Numbered from the stretch's first letter, positions 20,386-29,905 are shown. The stretch is DNA of 64,000 bases from Novibacillus thermophilus (GCF_002005165.1 NZ_CP019699.1:248001-312000), one strand, 5' to 3'. Numbers and translations: made by a program. The notes: generated from the letters alone by a model not told the origin.

Positions 20386-21412
20386 ACAGACGTTACTCGT
20401 CACCGGAGGAGCTGGCTTCATCGGTTCCAACTTTATTCCTTATTTTCTGAACCGTTACCCCCAGTACCGCATTGTAAACGTGGACAAATTGACGGCTGCT
20501 GCCAGTTTGAGTCGACTGAAAAGTGTGGAGGGTCATCCCCGGTACCAGTTTATACGAGGGGACATTGCGAACCGAGAACTCATGGCGTTCGTGTTCACGC
20601 ACTTTGACGTGAAAGGTGTGATCCATTTTGCCGCCGAATCCCACGTCGACAACTCCATTGCCGACCCGGAAGTGTTTGTGCGCACAAACGTCCTTGGAAC
20701 GTTTACCTTGTTGGATGTGGCGAGGACGCACTGGATGGAGGAACCTTTCCGCTACCGCGACGACTACCGCGGCTGTCGTTTCCACCACATCTCGACAGAT
20801 GAGGTGTACGGCACACTGGGGAGGACGGGCTTTTTCACCGAGGAGAGTCCGTATGCTCCGAACAGCCCGTACAGTGCCAGCAAGGCGAGTTCGGACATGC
20901 TGGTGAGAAGTTACCACCACACGTACGGCCTGGATGTCGTCACGACGAACTGTTCCAACAACTACGGACCGAAACAGCACAGCGAAAAATTCATCCCGAC
21001 TGTTATCCGCAAGGCCCTTGCCTTCGAGCCGATTCCGATCTACGGGGATGGGAAAAATGTCCGCGACTGGCTGTACGTGTTGGATCACTGTAAAGGCATC
21101 GACCAAGTGTTCCACCGCGGGAAATCCGGCGACGTCTACAATATCGGAGGGAAGAACGAGTGGGAGAACATCGAGGTTGCCCGTAAAATATGCGACATTT
21201 TAGACCGCCTCGTTCCGCCAGATTCGAAGGGGGCGGCAGTCAAAAGCTACAAAGAGCTTATTCAATTTGTGAAAGACCGGCCGGGACACGACAGACGGTA
21301 CGCCATCGACGCATCGAAAATAGAAAACGAACTCGGATGGCGGGCGGAGGAAGATTTTGAGAGCGGCCTCGCCAAGACAGTGGAGTGGTATGTCGAACAT
21401 GCAGAAGGATAA
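20378..21412 (+). CDS. rmlB: dTDP-glucose 4,6-dehydratase
   Basis: This 344-residue extended short-chain dehydrogenase makes dTDP-4-keto-6-deoxyglucose. It has the NAD-binding [10 protein letters not shown] motif, the STDEVYG active-site block with Asp-Glu, the catalytic YSASK and [10 protein letters not shown]. No rmlC or rmlD follows. The 4-keto intermediate is therefore probably not routed to rhamnose here but to the WecE-like aminotransferase downstream. The start overlaps the end of rmlA and the stop overlaps the start of the glycosyltransferase. Confidence 0.94.
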   Translation: MPEQTLLVTGGAGFIGSNFIPYFLNRYPQYRIVNVDKLTAAASLSRLKSVEGHPRYQFIRGDIANRELMAFVFTHFDVKGVIHFAAESHVDNSIADPEVFVRTNVLGTFTLLDVARTHWMEEPFRYRDDYRGCRFHHISTDEVYGTLGRTGFFTEESPYAPNSPYSASKASSDMLVRSYHHTYGLDVVTTNCSNNYGPKQHSEKFIPTVIRKALAFEPIPIYGDGKNVRDWLYVLDHCKGIDQVFHRGKSGDVYNIGGKNEWENIEVARKICDILDRLVPPDSKGAAVKSYKELIQFVKDRPGHDRRYAIDASKIENELGWRAEEDFESGLAKTVEWYVEHAEG

Positions 21413-22379
21413 GCCTTTCATTTCCGTTGTCACACCTGTATACGGCTGTAATTCGTGTCTCGGCGAACTGTACCGCCGCTTGAAAGCGACGTTGGCAGAG
21501 ATCACGGCGAACTACGAAATTGTATTTGTCAACGACGCCAGTCCGGACAACGCCTGGGCGACGATATGTGCGCTGGCTGAAAAAGACAGGAGAGTGAAGG
21601 GGATTAACCTGTCGCGGAACTTCGGACAGCACCGGGCGATTACCGCCGGGCTTGATTTTGCAGACGGCGAATGGGTCGTGGTCATGGACTGCGATTTACA
21701 AGACCGGCCGGAAGAGATTTTACGCCTGTACCGTAAAGCGTTGGAAGGTTACGATGTCGTCTTCGCCAGACGCCACGAACGGCAGGATCGACTGTGGAAA
21801 CGGTGGACGTCTATTTGCTTTTACCGGGTGTTAGACTTTTTTACCGAACACCGTTCGGATCACACAGTGGCCAATTTCAGTATCAGCTCCCGTACAGTGG
21901 TGGACAATTTTCGCAACATGCGCGAACAAAACCGGATCTTTCCCCTTTTTTTGCAGTGGATGGGATTTAATACGGCGACGATTGATGTAGAACACAGTAA
22001 GCGGTATGCGGGAAAGTCGTCTTACACCTTAAGCAAACTGTTTCATCTGGCGATTGATACCATTGTCTCCCAGTCCAACAAACCGCTGCGCCTGTCCATC
22101 CAGTTCGGGTTTCTCATATCTTTCGCATCACTGCTGTACGGGTTGTGGCTCATGTACCGTTACTTCTTCCTCGCCCAGCCTGTACCTGGCTGGACGAGTG
22201 TCATGGTGTCCATTTACTTCATCGGCGGTCTTTTGTTCGCCAATTTAGGTATTCTCGGACTGTATATCGGAAAAGTGTTTGACGAAGTGAAAAACCGGCC
22301 GTTGTACGTCATTCGGGACAAGGTTGGATTTGATAAGGACAAAGGGCGTGAAGTGTTGAAGCAGGTGGATTCGCTGTAA
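21390..22379 (+). CDS. GT2 polyprenyl-phosphate glycosyltransferase (GtrB/ArnC/CsbB type)
   Basis: This 329-residue membrane-anchored GT2 enzyme has FVNDASPDN, the DXD-like VMDCDLQD and the SSYTLSKL loop. It ends in two membrane helices (about residues 230-255 and 265-292), the architecture of enzymes that load a sugar on undecaprenyl phosphate. In this cluster the natural donor would be dTDP-Fuc4NAc. ATG 21390 overlaps rmlB by 23 bases; ATG 21399 is an alternative. A dolichyl-phosphate-mannose-synthase-like protein with another sugar cannot be excluded from sequence alone. Confidence 0.85.
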   Translation: MSNMQKDKPFISVVTPVYGCNSCLGELYRRLKATLAEITANYEIVFVNDASPDNAWATICALAEKDRRVKGINLSRNFGQHRAITAGLDFADGEWVVVMDCDLQDRPEEILRLYRKALEGYDVVFARRHERQDRLWKRWTSICFYRVLDFFTEHRSDHTVANFSISSRTVVDNFRNMREQNRIFPLFLQWMGFNTATIDVEHSKRYAGKSSYTLSKLFHLAIDTIVSQSNKPLRLSIQFGFLISFASLLYGLWLMYRYFFLAQPVPGWTSVMVSIYFIGGLLFANLGILGLYIGKVFDEVKNRPLYVIRDKVGFDKDKGREVLKQVDSL

Positions 22380-22410
22380 GAAAATATTCGGTTGCAAAGG
22401 AAGTGAGACG

Positions 22411-23085
22411 ATGGATGCGGACATAAAAGAAACGCCGTGGGACAAGAAAGCTTTCGGCATCAACACGTACGAAATTGTCAATCCGACAGAAGAGGTGCTG
22501 AAAAAGACGTTGAACATGGACGGCCACTTCACTGTGAAAATTGATCCCCTTGCCGACAGCGAGCCCCTCTACCGTTACGGTTTTTACTACTGCGGCACGC
22601 TAATCGAACCGTATTGTCGGAAGGAGCACTTTCGCGACTTCCGCGACGACCGGGTGACACTGAAGCGGGAGGTTGCAGACTTCGCCGAATTGAAAAACCT
22701 TTCCGACGGCTCGTTTGTCCACGGTCGGTTTCACCGGGACTTCAGCCTTGACCGGGAGCTTGCTGACCGGCGGTACGCAAACTGGTTACGTCAAATGTAT
22801 GAGGAGGACAACGTCTTCAGCTTGTACTACAACGGAGAGCTCGCCGGCTTCTTCGGCTTCAGCGGACCCCAAATTTTGCTGTACACACACAAACCACAAT
22901 ACAGAGGCAAAGGGATGGCCAAGTACTTCTGGAGTGCGGCGTGCCGAGAACTGTTTTCGTACGGACACGACGAATTGATTAGTTCCATTTCGGCGGCGAA
23001 CATGCCAATTCTCAATTTGAGTGTGTCACTCGGCTTTAAATTTCGTCGACCGCGTGACGTCTATCACAAATTGAACCGGGTGTAA
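22411..23085 (+). CDS. WecD-like GNAT N-acetyltransferase
   Basis: This 224-residue protein has a C-terminal GNAT domain (AGFFGFSGPQILLYTHKPQYRGKGMAKYFW, with the acetyl-CoA loop RGKGMA). Its N-terminal segment, ETPWDKKAFGINTYEI, recalls the start of E. coli WecD (LTWENAFFGVNSAIV). WecD acetylates the 4-amino group of dTDP-4-amino-4,6-dideoxygalactose, and the gene next but one is a clear wecE, so the same reaction is inferred. The GHFTVKIDP and FHRDFSLDRELADRRYANWLR blocks fit this family. RBS AAAGGAAG precedes the ATG. Similarity to WecD is moderate. Confidence 0.7.
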   Translation: MDADIKETPWDKKAFGINTYEIVNPTEEVLKKTLNMDGHFTVKIDPLADSEPLYRYGFYYCGTLIEPYCRKEHFRDFRDDRVTLKREVADFAELKNLSDGSFVHGRFHRDFSLDRELADRRYANWLRQMYEEDNVFSLYYNGELAGFFGFSGPQILLYTHKPQYRGKGMAKYFWSAACRELFSYGHDELISSISAANMPILNLSVSLGFKFRRPRDVYHKLNRV

Positions 23086-23101
23086 CCCGGTGGAGGGTAC
23101 G

Positions 23102-23470
23102 ATGGGATACGTCTACATTTTTGGGACCATCATTTTTACGGTTTACGGCCAACTCGTACTAAAGTGGCGCATCAGTCAGTACGGAGAACTGCCGGACGGG
23201 CGTTGGTTTGAAAAAGGGTGGTTTCTCCTGAAACTAGTTCTCGACCCGTTTGTTTTTTCAGGCATGGTTTCGGCTTTTGCCGCCTCTCTCTTCTGGATGG
23301 CGGCGATGACGAAGTTCGAGATCAGTTACGCATATCCTTTTATGAGCTTGTCGTTTGTGCTCGTGTTCGGCTTGTCGATTTTTCTGTTCCAGGAATCCGT
23401 GACATTTGCCAAAGTGGCCGGATTGGGGTTGATCGTACTGGGAGTGATCGTGACCAGTCAATCGTTGTGA
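23102..23470 (+). CDS. Small four-helix membrane protein, SMR/EamA-like (possible lipid-sugar flippase)
   Basis: This 122-residue protein is almost entirely four hydrophobic helices, the size and shape of half-length drug/metabolite transporters such as EmrE and ArnE/ArnF. The YAYPFMSLSFVLVFGLSIFLFQE block with the following GLGLIVLGVIV helix is typical. ArnE/F flip undecaprenyl-phosphate-aminoarabinose. Between a lipid-sugar synthase and the wecE/GT-C genes, a similar flippase role is inferred. ATG 23102 has GGAGG five bases upstream, and the in-frame GTG 23090 does not. Confidence 0.7.
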   Translation: MGYVYIFGTIIFTVYGQLVLKWRISQYGELPDGRWFEKGWFLLKLVLDPFVFSGMVSAFAASLFWMAAMTKFEISYAYPFMSLSFVLVFGLSIFLFQESVTFAKVAGLGLIVLGVIVTSQSL

Positions 23471-23508
23471 CGATCAAAACAACGCATGCATTTCGGGAGT
23501 GGAGGAAG

Positions 23509-24639
23509 ATGATACCATTTAACAGGCCGGCTGTGACAGGCGATGAGATGACCTGTATCGCACAAGCCCTCAAGGCGGAGAAAGTGTCGGGTGACGGCGA
23601 ATTCACGCAAAGCTGCCAGCGCTGGTTCGAGGAACGCTTCGACTGTGCGAAAGTACTGTTAACGACGTCGTGTACCCACGCGTTGGAAATGGCGGCCATC
23701 TTGACGGAGGTCGGGCCGGGAGACGAGGTGATTATGCCGTCCTACACGTTCGTGTCAACGGCGAATGCGTTCGCTTTACGCGGGGCGACCATCGTGTTCG
23801 TCGACATACGTCCCGATACGATGAACGTGAATGAGCAACTGATAGAAGCGGCCATTACGGACCGGACGAAAGTGATCGTCGCCGTGCACTACGCCGGTGT
23901 CGCCTGTGACATGGATAAAATTATGGACCTCGCAGATACATACAAGTTGTTCGTAGTGGAAGACGCGGCTCAAGGTGTCATGAGCCGTTACAAAGGAACG
24001 GCCCTGGGCACGATCGGGCACCTTGGCTGTTACAGTTTTCACGAGACGAAAAACATCACGTGTGGAGAAGGAGGAGCGCTCCTCATCAACGACGAACGCT
24101 TTTTAGAGCGGGCCGAATACGTCCGGGAGAAGGGGACGGACCGCTCGAAGTTTTACCGTGGTGAAGTGGACAAGTACACGTGGGTAGACATCGGGTCGTC
24201 GTACCTGCCGAGCGAACTGAACGCGGCGTACTTGTACGCCCAGCTTCGGCATGCCGACGAGATTCAGAACGACCGGCTCAACAGTTGGCAGGCGTACGAC
24301 CGACAGCTCCAACCGCTGGCCGAAGCAGGAGCGATTGAACAGCCGGTCGTTCCCCTTGAATGCGAACACAATGGGCATATGTACTACATCAAAGCGAAAG
24401 ACGGGAACGAACGGGCGCGCCTTCTGGCGTGGATGAAAGAATGCGGCGCGATGGGGACTTTTCACTACGTTCCGCTACACCTGACGGAGCCCGGCCGCAA
24501 AGTGGGACGGTTTCACGGCGCGGACCGGTATACGACGCTGGAGAGCGAGCGGCTTGTACGTCTGCCCCTTTACTACGGTTTAAAATCTGACGAGATACGA
24601 GAGGTCGTCGACGTTGTCTGGCGCTTTTACGAAACATAA
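23509..24639 (+). CDS. wecE: dTDP-4-amino-4,6-dideoxygalactose transaminase
   Basis: This DegT/DnrJ-family PLP aminotransferase has 376 residues, the same length as E. coli WecE, and follows it closely. Shared blocks include MIPFNRPAV, SGDGEFTQSCQRW, PSYTFVSTANAFALRGA, VHYAGVACDMD, VEDAAQGVMSRYKG and the lysine-bearing SFHETKN. WecE moves an amino group from glutamate to dTDP-4-keto-6-deoxyglucose. ATG 23509 has GGAGGAA upstream, and the longer frame from 23218 is a shadow of the previous gene. Such strong similarity to an enterobacterial common antigen enzyme is notable in a Firmicute. Confidence 0.92.
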   Translation: MIPFNRPAVTGDEMTCIAQALKAEKVSGDGEFTQSCQRWFEERFDCAKVLLTTSCTHALEMAAILTEVGPGDEVIMPSYTFVSTANAFALRGATIVFVDIRPDTMNVNEQLIEAAITDRTKVIVAVHYAGVACDMDKIMDLADTYKLFVVEDAAQGVMSRYKGTALGTIGHLGCYSFHETKNITCGEGGALLINDERFLERAEYVREKGTDRSKFYRGEVDKYTWVDIGSSYLPSELNAAYLYAQLRHADEIQNDRLNSWQAYDRQLQPLAEAGAIEQPVVPLECEHNGHMYYIKAKDGNERARLLAWMKECGAMGTFHYVPLHLTEPGRKVGRFHGADRYTTLESERLVRLPLYYGLKSDEIREVVDVVWRFYET

Positions 24640-26299
24640 GTGGGTGTTGACAGCCGTCGTCCTCGTCGCGCTGTACGTGTCACCGTACGTCTTCCTGGGA
24701 GAGGATGCGCACGTCCGGATTCACGACAACCTCGACTCCAATGTCGTCTGGTTTAAAATACTGGCAGAGAGCGGTCAAATCTTTGCCCCGTCTGAGACAG
24801 AAATCCCCCATATGCTGGGCGGCTTGCCCCGGGGATCGTACGGCTCCGAATTCAACTTCATCCTGTGGCTGTTCGTCTGGTTCAAGCCGTTTACCGCTTA
24901 CGCCATCAACGAAACGTTGATGCGCTTCGTCGCTTTTTTCGGCATGTACTTGTTACTGCAAAAGCACGTCATTCAAGGAGAACGGTACAAGTTCATCGCC
25001 TCAGGTGTCGCCCTCGCCTTTTCCTTTTTGCCGTTTTTGCCGACGAGCGGACTCAGTTTTGCGGGGATGCCCCTTGTGCTGTACGCCTTTTTAAACATTC
25101 GGGCCGAAAAGGCGACAGTGAAGGACTGGCTCATTTTACTGTTGGTCCCCTTTTATTCGAGCCTCGTGCTGACGTTCGCCTTTTTCCTTGCGGCGATGGG
25201 CGTTGTGTGCCTCGTCGACTGGATGAGAACGAAACGGCTGAACGGCAAGTTCCTGATGGCCATCGCCATGATGGGGAGCGTATACCTCCTCGTCGAGTAC
25301 CGCCTCGTGTACGAGACGTTTGTCGCGTCAAGCTCTGTCCCCCATCGCGTGGAGTTCAATCTGGGACATAAAGACGTATGGGGAGCGGTTAAGCTCGGTC
25401 TGGAGGACTTTCACACTGCCCACACGCACGACATTTCCCTCCATGAGTATGGCGTGCTGTTTGCCATCGGGTTGGCCCTCCTCATCAGCCGCTTGCGGGG
25501 AAAGCAGGCGAAGTGGCTGGTGTTTCTCGTCTTACTCTCGTTTGGCCTGTCCCTGTGGTACGGATTTTGGTACTGGGAAGGGATGCGGTTCCTCAAGGAC
25601 AGGAGTGAACTGCTCAATACGTTCAACTTTGCCCGCTTTCACTTTTTGAGTCCGTTGATTTGGTACGTCGCGTTTGCCCTTGCGTTGCGGGTCCTGGTTG
25701 ACAAAACGAGGTGGATGAACGTTTTGGCTGTTCTTTTGGTCATTTCGCAGGTGGGGTACGTGACGTACGCTGGGCATCCGGAAATTAAGTACCAGCGTTA
25801 CGACTCCCTGTCATACCGCGAGTTTTATTCAGAAGAGCTGTTCAAATCGATTCAGGACCACATCGGTCGAGACCCAGCCGATTACCGGGTCGTCAGTATC
25901 GGGATGCACCCGGCCATCCCTCTGTACAGCGGCTTCCATACGGTGGACGGATACATCACATCCTACCCCCTCGAATACAAGCACGCCTTTCGGGACGTCA
26001 TCGCTCCTGAACTGGAAAAGAACAAAACGATCCGCCGCTACTTCGACACGTGGGGCAGCCGGTGCTACGTCTTCACCGATGAGTTGGGCAAACACTACAC
26101 CTTCACGAAAGAGAAGGAAAAAGAGATCGACCATCTCGAGCTAGACACGGAAGCGCTGAAAACACTTGGGGGCGATTATGTGCTCTCCGCAGTTAAAATC
26201 AACAACAGTGAAGAGACCCGCTTGAAACTGATAGACACGTTCGAGAGCGAACAGTCCCCTTGGAAGATCTATGTGTACGAGGTGACAGGCGGGTCGTGA
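24614..26299 (+). CDS. Large multi-membrane protein, DUF6044/YfhO-like, candidate GT-C glycosyltransferase
   Basis: This 561-residue protein has about ten membrane helices followed by a C-terminal soluble region of about 170 residues. An early acidic loop reads GEDAHVRIHDNLDSN. A D-rich first extracellular loop is a hallmark of GT-C enzymes that use lipid-linked sugars. The overall look is that of Bacillus YkoS/YfhO-type proteins, which occur beside GT2 lipid-sugar synthases. It closes the Fuc4NAc cluster and would be the final transferase. TTG 24614 overlaps wecE by 26 bases; GTG 24644 and TTG 24647 are alternatives. The family assignment is by pattern. Confidence 0.65.
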   Translation: MSGAFTKHKWVLTAVVLVALYVSPYVFLGEDAHVRIHDNLDSNVVWFKILAESGQIFAPSETEIPHMLGGLPRGSYGSEFNFILWLFVWFKPFTAYAINETLMRFVAFFGMYLLLQKHVIQGERYKFIASGVALAFSFLPFLPTSGLSFAGMPLVLYAFLNIRAEKATVKDWLILLLVPFYSSLVLTFAFFLAAMGVVCLVDWMRTKRLNGKFLMAIAMMGSVYLLVEYRLVYETFVASSSVPHRVEFNLGHKDVWGAVKLGLEDFHTAHTHDISLHEYGVLFAIGLALLISRLRGKQAKWLVFLVLLSFGLSLWYGFWYWEGMRFLKDRSELLNTFNFARFHFLSPLIWYVAFALALRVLVDKTRWMNVLAVLLVISQVGYVTYAGHPEIKYQRYDSLSYREFYSEELFKSIQDHIGRDPADYRVVSIGMHPAIPLYSGFHTVDGYITSYPLEYKHAFRDVIAPELEKNKTIRRYFDTWGSRCYVFTDELGKHYTFTKEKEKEIDHLELDTEALKTLGGDYVLSAVKINNSEETRLKLIDTFESEQSPWKIYVYEVTGGS

Positions 26300-26325
26300 A
26301 TGGACAATCCCATCTGCTACGGTTT

Positions 26326-26349
26326 ACCGTCCTCGCGGGCGGTTTTTTA
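26326..26349 (+). terminator. Intrinsic terminator after the sugar cluster
   Basis: ACCGTCC and GGGCGGT pair (one G-T) around a TCGC loop, followed by a T run from 26343. It ends the rmlA-to-DUF6044 transcript. Confidence 0.8.
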
Positions 26350-26492
26350 TTGAGAACACTTTTGAAGAGCCGAATACCTAAAAAAGTGTGCGCGTAAGAT
26401 GACAGTGAAGGACTACCGCTCGAAAGCTTTTTCCTGGCCAAAAGCGCTAGGGTGTTTGTCAGTTTTGAATACGCTTTAGGGGGGGCAAAGTT

Positions 26493-27455
26493 TTGAAACG
26501 AAAATGGTTCATGATTGCCTGTGCGTTGTATCCCTTGGTATTGTTGGCCGCCTGTGGAGGCGGCTCTACAGGCGACGGTGCGGAAGACTTGTTTGTGACC
26601 ATTGCGACCGGCGGACAGTCGGGGGTCTATTACCCGATCGGAGGCGCTTTAAGCAAGTTGTACGAAGAAGAGCTAGGGGCGACGTCTTCGGTCCAGGCGA
26701 CGGGTGCATCCGTGGAAAATATTAATCTCATCGACCAGGGGCGAGCCGAGTTAGCCATCATTATGGGAGATGCGGCCACTCAGGCGTTTGAGGGGATCGA
26801 GCCGTTTCAGCACAAAGTGGATTCATTTTCAGCGGTCGCCTCGCTCTATCCGAATTTCGTACAAGTCGTGACGACTGTCGATTCGGGAATCGAGAAAATG
26901 GAAGATTTGAAGGGGAAACATGTGGGTGTCGGGGCTCCGAACAGTGGGGTGGAATTGAACGCGCGGGCAGTATTGGAAGCGTACGGCTTGTCGTACGACG
27001 ATTTTAATGCCGATTACTTGTCTTACAGTGAAGCGATTGACGGAATGAAGAACGGTACCGTCGATGCGGCATTTGTTACGTCTGGTTTACCCAACTCGAC
27101 CGTAACCGATCTGTCTACTGCACAAGAGGTGAACGTGATTCCAATTGAGGGAGAAGCAATGGAAAAATTGAAGGAAATGCATCCGTATTACGTCGAAAAT
27201 GTCATTCCTGCAGGCACGTACACCAATAAAGAGGACATACCGACTGCTTCGATCATGAACATTTTGGTAGCCAGCAATGAGTTGGACGAAGACACGGTGT
27301 TCACATTGACGAAAACGCTGTTCGACAACATTGAAGTGATTCACAGCTCTCACAACGCTGCAGCCGACATTACAAAAGATTCGGCAAAAGACTCTGTTCC
27401 GATCCCCTTTCATCCTGGTGCTGAAAAATACTTCAATGAAGCGGGAATTGAATAA
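26493..27455 (+). CDS. TAXI-family TRAP transporter solute-binding lipoprotein
   Basis: This 320-residue extracytoplasmic binding protein has a lipoprotein signal peptide ending in LLAAC. The mature domain starts with FVTIATGGQSGVYYPIGGAL, the TAXI (TRAP-associated extracytoplasmic immunogenic) signature, and contains KHVGVGAPNSGVELNARAVLEAYG. Such proteins deliver organic acids such as 2-oxoglutarate or glutamate to a fused TRAP permease, which is encoded two genes on. It starts at TTG 26493 with a G-run RBS. The intergenic stretch 26350-26492 has no clear promoter. Confidence 0.9.
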   Translation: MKRKWFMIACALYPLVLLAACGGGSTGDGAEDLFVTIATGGQSGVYYPIGGALSKLYEEELGATSSVQATGASVENINLIDQGRAELAIIMGDAATQAFEGIEPFQHKVDSFSAVASLYPNFVQVVTTVDSGIEKMEDLKGKHVGVGAPNSGVELNARAVLEAYGLSYDDFNADYLSYSEAIDGMKNGTVDAAFVTSGLPNSTVTDLSTAQEVNVIPIEGEAMEKLKEMHPYYVENVIPAGTYTNKEDIPTASIMNILVASNELDEDTVFTLTKTLFDNIEVIHSSHNAAADITKDSAKDSVPIPFHPGAEKYFNEAGIE

Positions 27456-27981
27456 GCGGATCCCGTTTCATCCTTTGCTGGGTGTGGTGCGCGTACTGCT
27501 CGTCGCAAGTGCAGTTGCTTGGCTTGTGTCTCCTGTCAAAGTCTTAACGGTGCAACACGAGGAAACGGGGAAAACATACATTATTAAACCCGTCCGCGAC
27601 GGGGAAACGGTGCAACTTTCATGGGTGCATTCCGTTGAGAAAACGCCTTGGGTAGAAATTTACGTTGTCGACGAAAACGTGCTGGCGTTGCGGGAAATCC
27701 GCGTACAGTCGTTTGGAGCGGGTGTGGATGCTGAAGTACCAGTTGTCGCCGTGAATGACGGGTGGATCGTCATGCGCGAAATGAAGCGGTCTTTTCCAGA
27801 ACTTCGTTTTTTTTACTCAAATCACGTCAATCATCAGTTGGAAGTAAACGGTCGTGAGCTGCCTATGGACGACATCCTCCCCCACCATGTCCCGGTAGTC
27901 GTCAAAGTACTCTTGAAACCGCGCTTGCAGGTATTTTTTAGTGAGGTGAACGATTGTGCGACCGACCTCGCAATCCGTTGA
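27436..27981 (+). CDS. DUF1850 protein of a TRAP transporter operon
   Basis: This 181-residue protein has one N-terminal membrane helix (about residues 15-32) and an extracytoplasmic beta-rich domain. It contains LSWVHSVEKTPWVEIY, the DUF1850 hallmark. These proteins often sit between TAXI binding protein and fused permease genes, and their function is unknown. The frame is open from 27418, but ATG 27436 is the likelier start. It overlaps the binding-protein gene by 20 bases and the permease gene by 26 bases, so translation of the three is coupled. Confidence 0.8.
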   Translation: MKRELNKRIPFHPLLGVVRVLLVASAVAWLVSPVKVLTVQHEETGKTYIIKPVRDGETVQLSWVHSVEKTPWVEIYVVDENVLALREIRVQSFGAGVDAEVPVVAVNDGWIVMREMKRSFPELRFFYSNHVNHQLEVNGRELPMDDILPHHVPVVVKVLLKPRLQVFFSEVNDCATDLAIR

Positions 27982-29905
27982 ACGAACAGCGATACTGGAG
28001 AGATACGATCGAGAGTCCAAGTACCGCGTTTTTGAGACGAAGTGTCCAGCGCGCATCGTCTCCGTTTTAGCGGTCGGGCTCTCGATGTATCATTTGTACA
28101 CCTCGGCTTACCCCGTTTTCAACACACATCCGCACCGAGCCGTTCATGTCGCGGTCATGCTGGCACTCGTTTTTTTGCTTTATCCGATGACGCATAAGAG
28201 TTCACGGAAAAAACTGCCCTGGTACGACGGCGTCTTGGCGGTCCTCGGGCTGATAACAGGTCTATATATTGTCGTGGAGTACGCCGGGATAGTGCAGCGG
28301 GGCACGACATTGTACAACGGGATGGACCTTGTGCTTTCAGCGGTGGTTTTAATACTCGTGTTGGAGGCGGCCCGACGCGTCGTCGGTTGGGGGTTGCCGA
28401 TTTTGGCAGTCCTGTTCGTGTTGTACGCTGTCTTCGGTCGAGACGTTCCTGTCAGTGTTTTCGCACACCGCGGCTATTCGTTCGAAGATACAATCGCGTA
28501 CATGTTTATGGGGTTAGAAGGAATTTACGGCACGGCGATCGGCGTTTCCGCCACGTATATCTTTTTGTTTATTTTGTTTGGTGCCATTTTGAGCAAATCG
28601 GGCATGGGTCAATTTTTTAACGATTTGGCTCTGGCTATAGCGGGTTCTTCAAAAGGGGGGCCGGCGAAGGTGGCGGTATTGGCCAGCGGCTTTATGGGGT
28701 CGATTAACGGGTCGGCCATTGCCAACGTCGTCTCGACCGGCGCGTTTACGATTCCAATGATGAGAAAAATCGGCTATCATCGCGAGTTTGCGGGGGCAGT
28801 AGAATCGAGCGCTTCCGTCGGTGGCCAAGTGTTGCCGCCGGTCATGGGGGCGGCCGCTTTTATTATGGCCGAGACACTCGGGATGAGTTATTCGGCCATC
28901 GCCTTGGCGGGCCTGCTTCCGGCGTTGTTATACTACTTAAGCGTTATGACGCAAGTGCATTTACGGGCTGACCGGCTAGGTTTGACCGGTATACCACGGA
29001 AAGACATCCCGCGGGTGAAGGAAGTCGTGAAGGAGCGGGGACACTTGTTGGTACCGCTTCTCTTCCTCATATACATGTTGTTTTTCTCCAAAGCGACCAT
29101 TTTGTTTTCGGCCTTTTGGACGATCATGGTGACGGTTGTCGTGGCACAACTGCGCTCAACGACACGCATGAGTGTCCGTGACTTTGTCGAAGCCCTCGAG
29201 CAAGGGGCAAGGTCGGCGATCGGAGTGGCGATGGCGTGTGCCGCCGTCGGGATTATTGTCGGTGTTGCAGCTTTAACCGGGTTCGGTCTCAACCTTGCGA
29301 ACGCGATTATTGCATTCGGCGGAGGGAGCTTGTTTTTGACTCTCGTGTTGGCGATGATAGCCTCTATCGTACTCGGGATGGGGGTTCCGTCAATCCCCGC
29401 GTACGTCATTACTGTGACGATGGCAGCTCCCGTCCTCGTCAGGATGGGAATCGAACCACTCGTGGCACACATGTTCGTCTTTTACTTCGGCATTTTCGCC
29501 AACGTGACACCTCCCGTTGCACTGGCTGCTTTTGCCGCGTCTGGGATCTCGGGGGGGAACCCGATGAGAACCGGTTTCCAAGCTGTTAAACTTGCGGTGG
29601 CCGGGTTTGTCGTGCCGTACATGTTCGTCTTCTCCAATGAGTTGCTCTTACTCGATACACATTGGACAGAAGGAATTGCCGTGGTGTTAACGTCTGTCCT
29701 CGGAGTGCTCATGCTCGGAACGGCAGTGGAAGGGTATCTGTTGACTAGAGTGCCGCTCCTGTTGCGTTTAACGCTAGCCATTTCGGCGCTGCTGCTCATT
29801 CAGCCGAACGGGTTGACGGACACATTAGGGGTCGTGATCGTACTAGGGACGTTATGGTGGCAGTGGCGTCGCCGTCAGAAGCACATCGATGCGAGTTCTG
29901 CCTAG
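27956..29905 (+). CDS. TRAP transporter permease, fused DctQ-DctM type (4TM/12TM)
   Basis: This 649-residue membrane protein combines the small and large TRAP subunits. An N-terminal four-helix part (about residues 30-170) is followed by the large permease with GSINGSAIANVVSTGAFTIPMM, VGGQVLPPVMGAAAFIMAE and GMGVPSIPAYVITVTMAAP. This is the standard partner of TAXI binding proteins. The driving ion is normally sodium. The substrate is unknown, though a C4/C5 dicarboxylate would fit the nitrogen-metabolism setting. It starts with GTG 27956. Confidence 0.92.
   Translation: MRPTSQSVERTAILERYDRESKYRVFETKCPARIVSVLAVGLSMYHLYTSAYPVFNTHPHRAVHVAVMLALVFLLYPMTHKSSRKKLPWYDGVLAVLGLITGLYIVVEYAGIVQRGTTLYNGMDLVLSAVVLILVLEAARRVVGWGLPILAVLFVLYAVFGRDVPVSVFAHRGYSFEDTIAYMFMGLEGIYGTAIGVSATYIFLFILFGAILSKSGMGQFFNDLALAIAGSSKGGPAKVAVLASGFMGSINGSAIANVVSTGAFTIPMMRKIGYHREFAGAVESSASVGGQVLPPVMGAAAFIMAETLGMSYSAIALAGLLPALLYYLSVMTQVHLRADRLGLTGIPRKDIPRVKEVVKERGHLLVPLLFLIYMLFFSKATILFSAFWTIMVTVVVAQLRSTTRMSVRDFVEALEQGARSAIGVAMACAAVGIIVGVAALTGFGLNLANAIIAFGGGSLFLTLVLAMIASIVLGMGVPSIPAYVITVTMAAPVLVRMGIEPLVAHMFVFYFGIFANVTPPVALAAFAASGISGGNPMRTGFQAVKLAVAGFVVPYMFVFSNELLLLDTHWTEGIAVVLTSVLGVLMLGTAVEGYLLTRVPLLLRLTLAISALLLIQPNGLTDTLGVVIVLGTLWWQWRRRQKHIDASSA

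Noticed and set aside
23218-23508. Longer wecE start from 23218
   Set aside because: The extra residues only re-read the SMR-like gene in another frame. ATG 23509 has a GGAGGAA site and matches E. coli WecE length.
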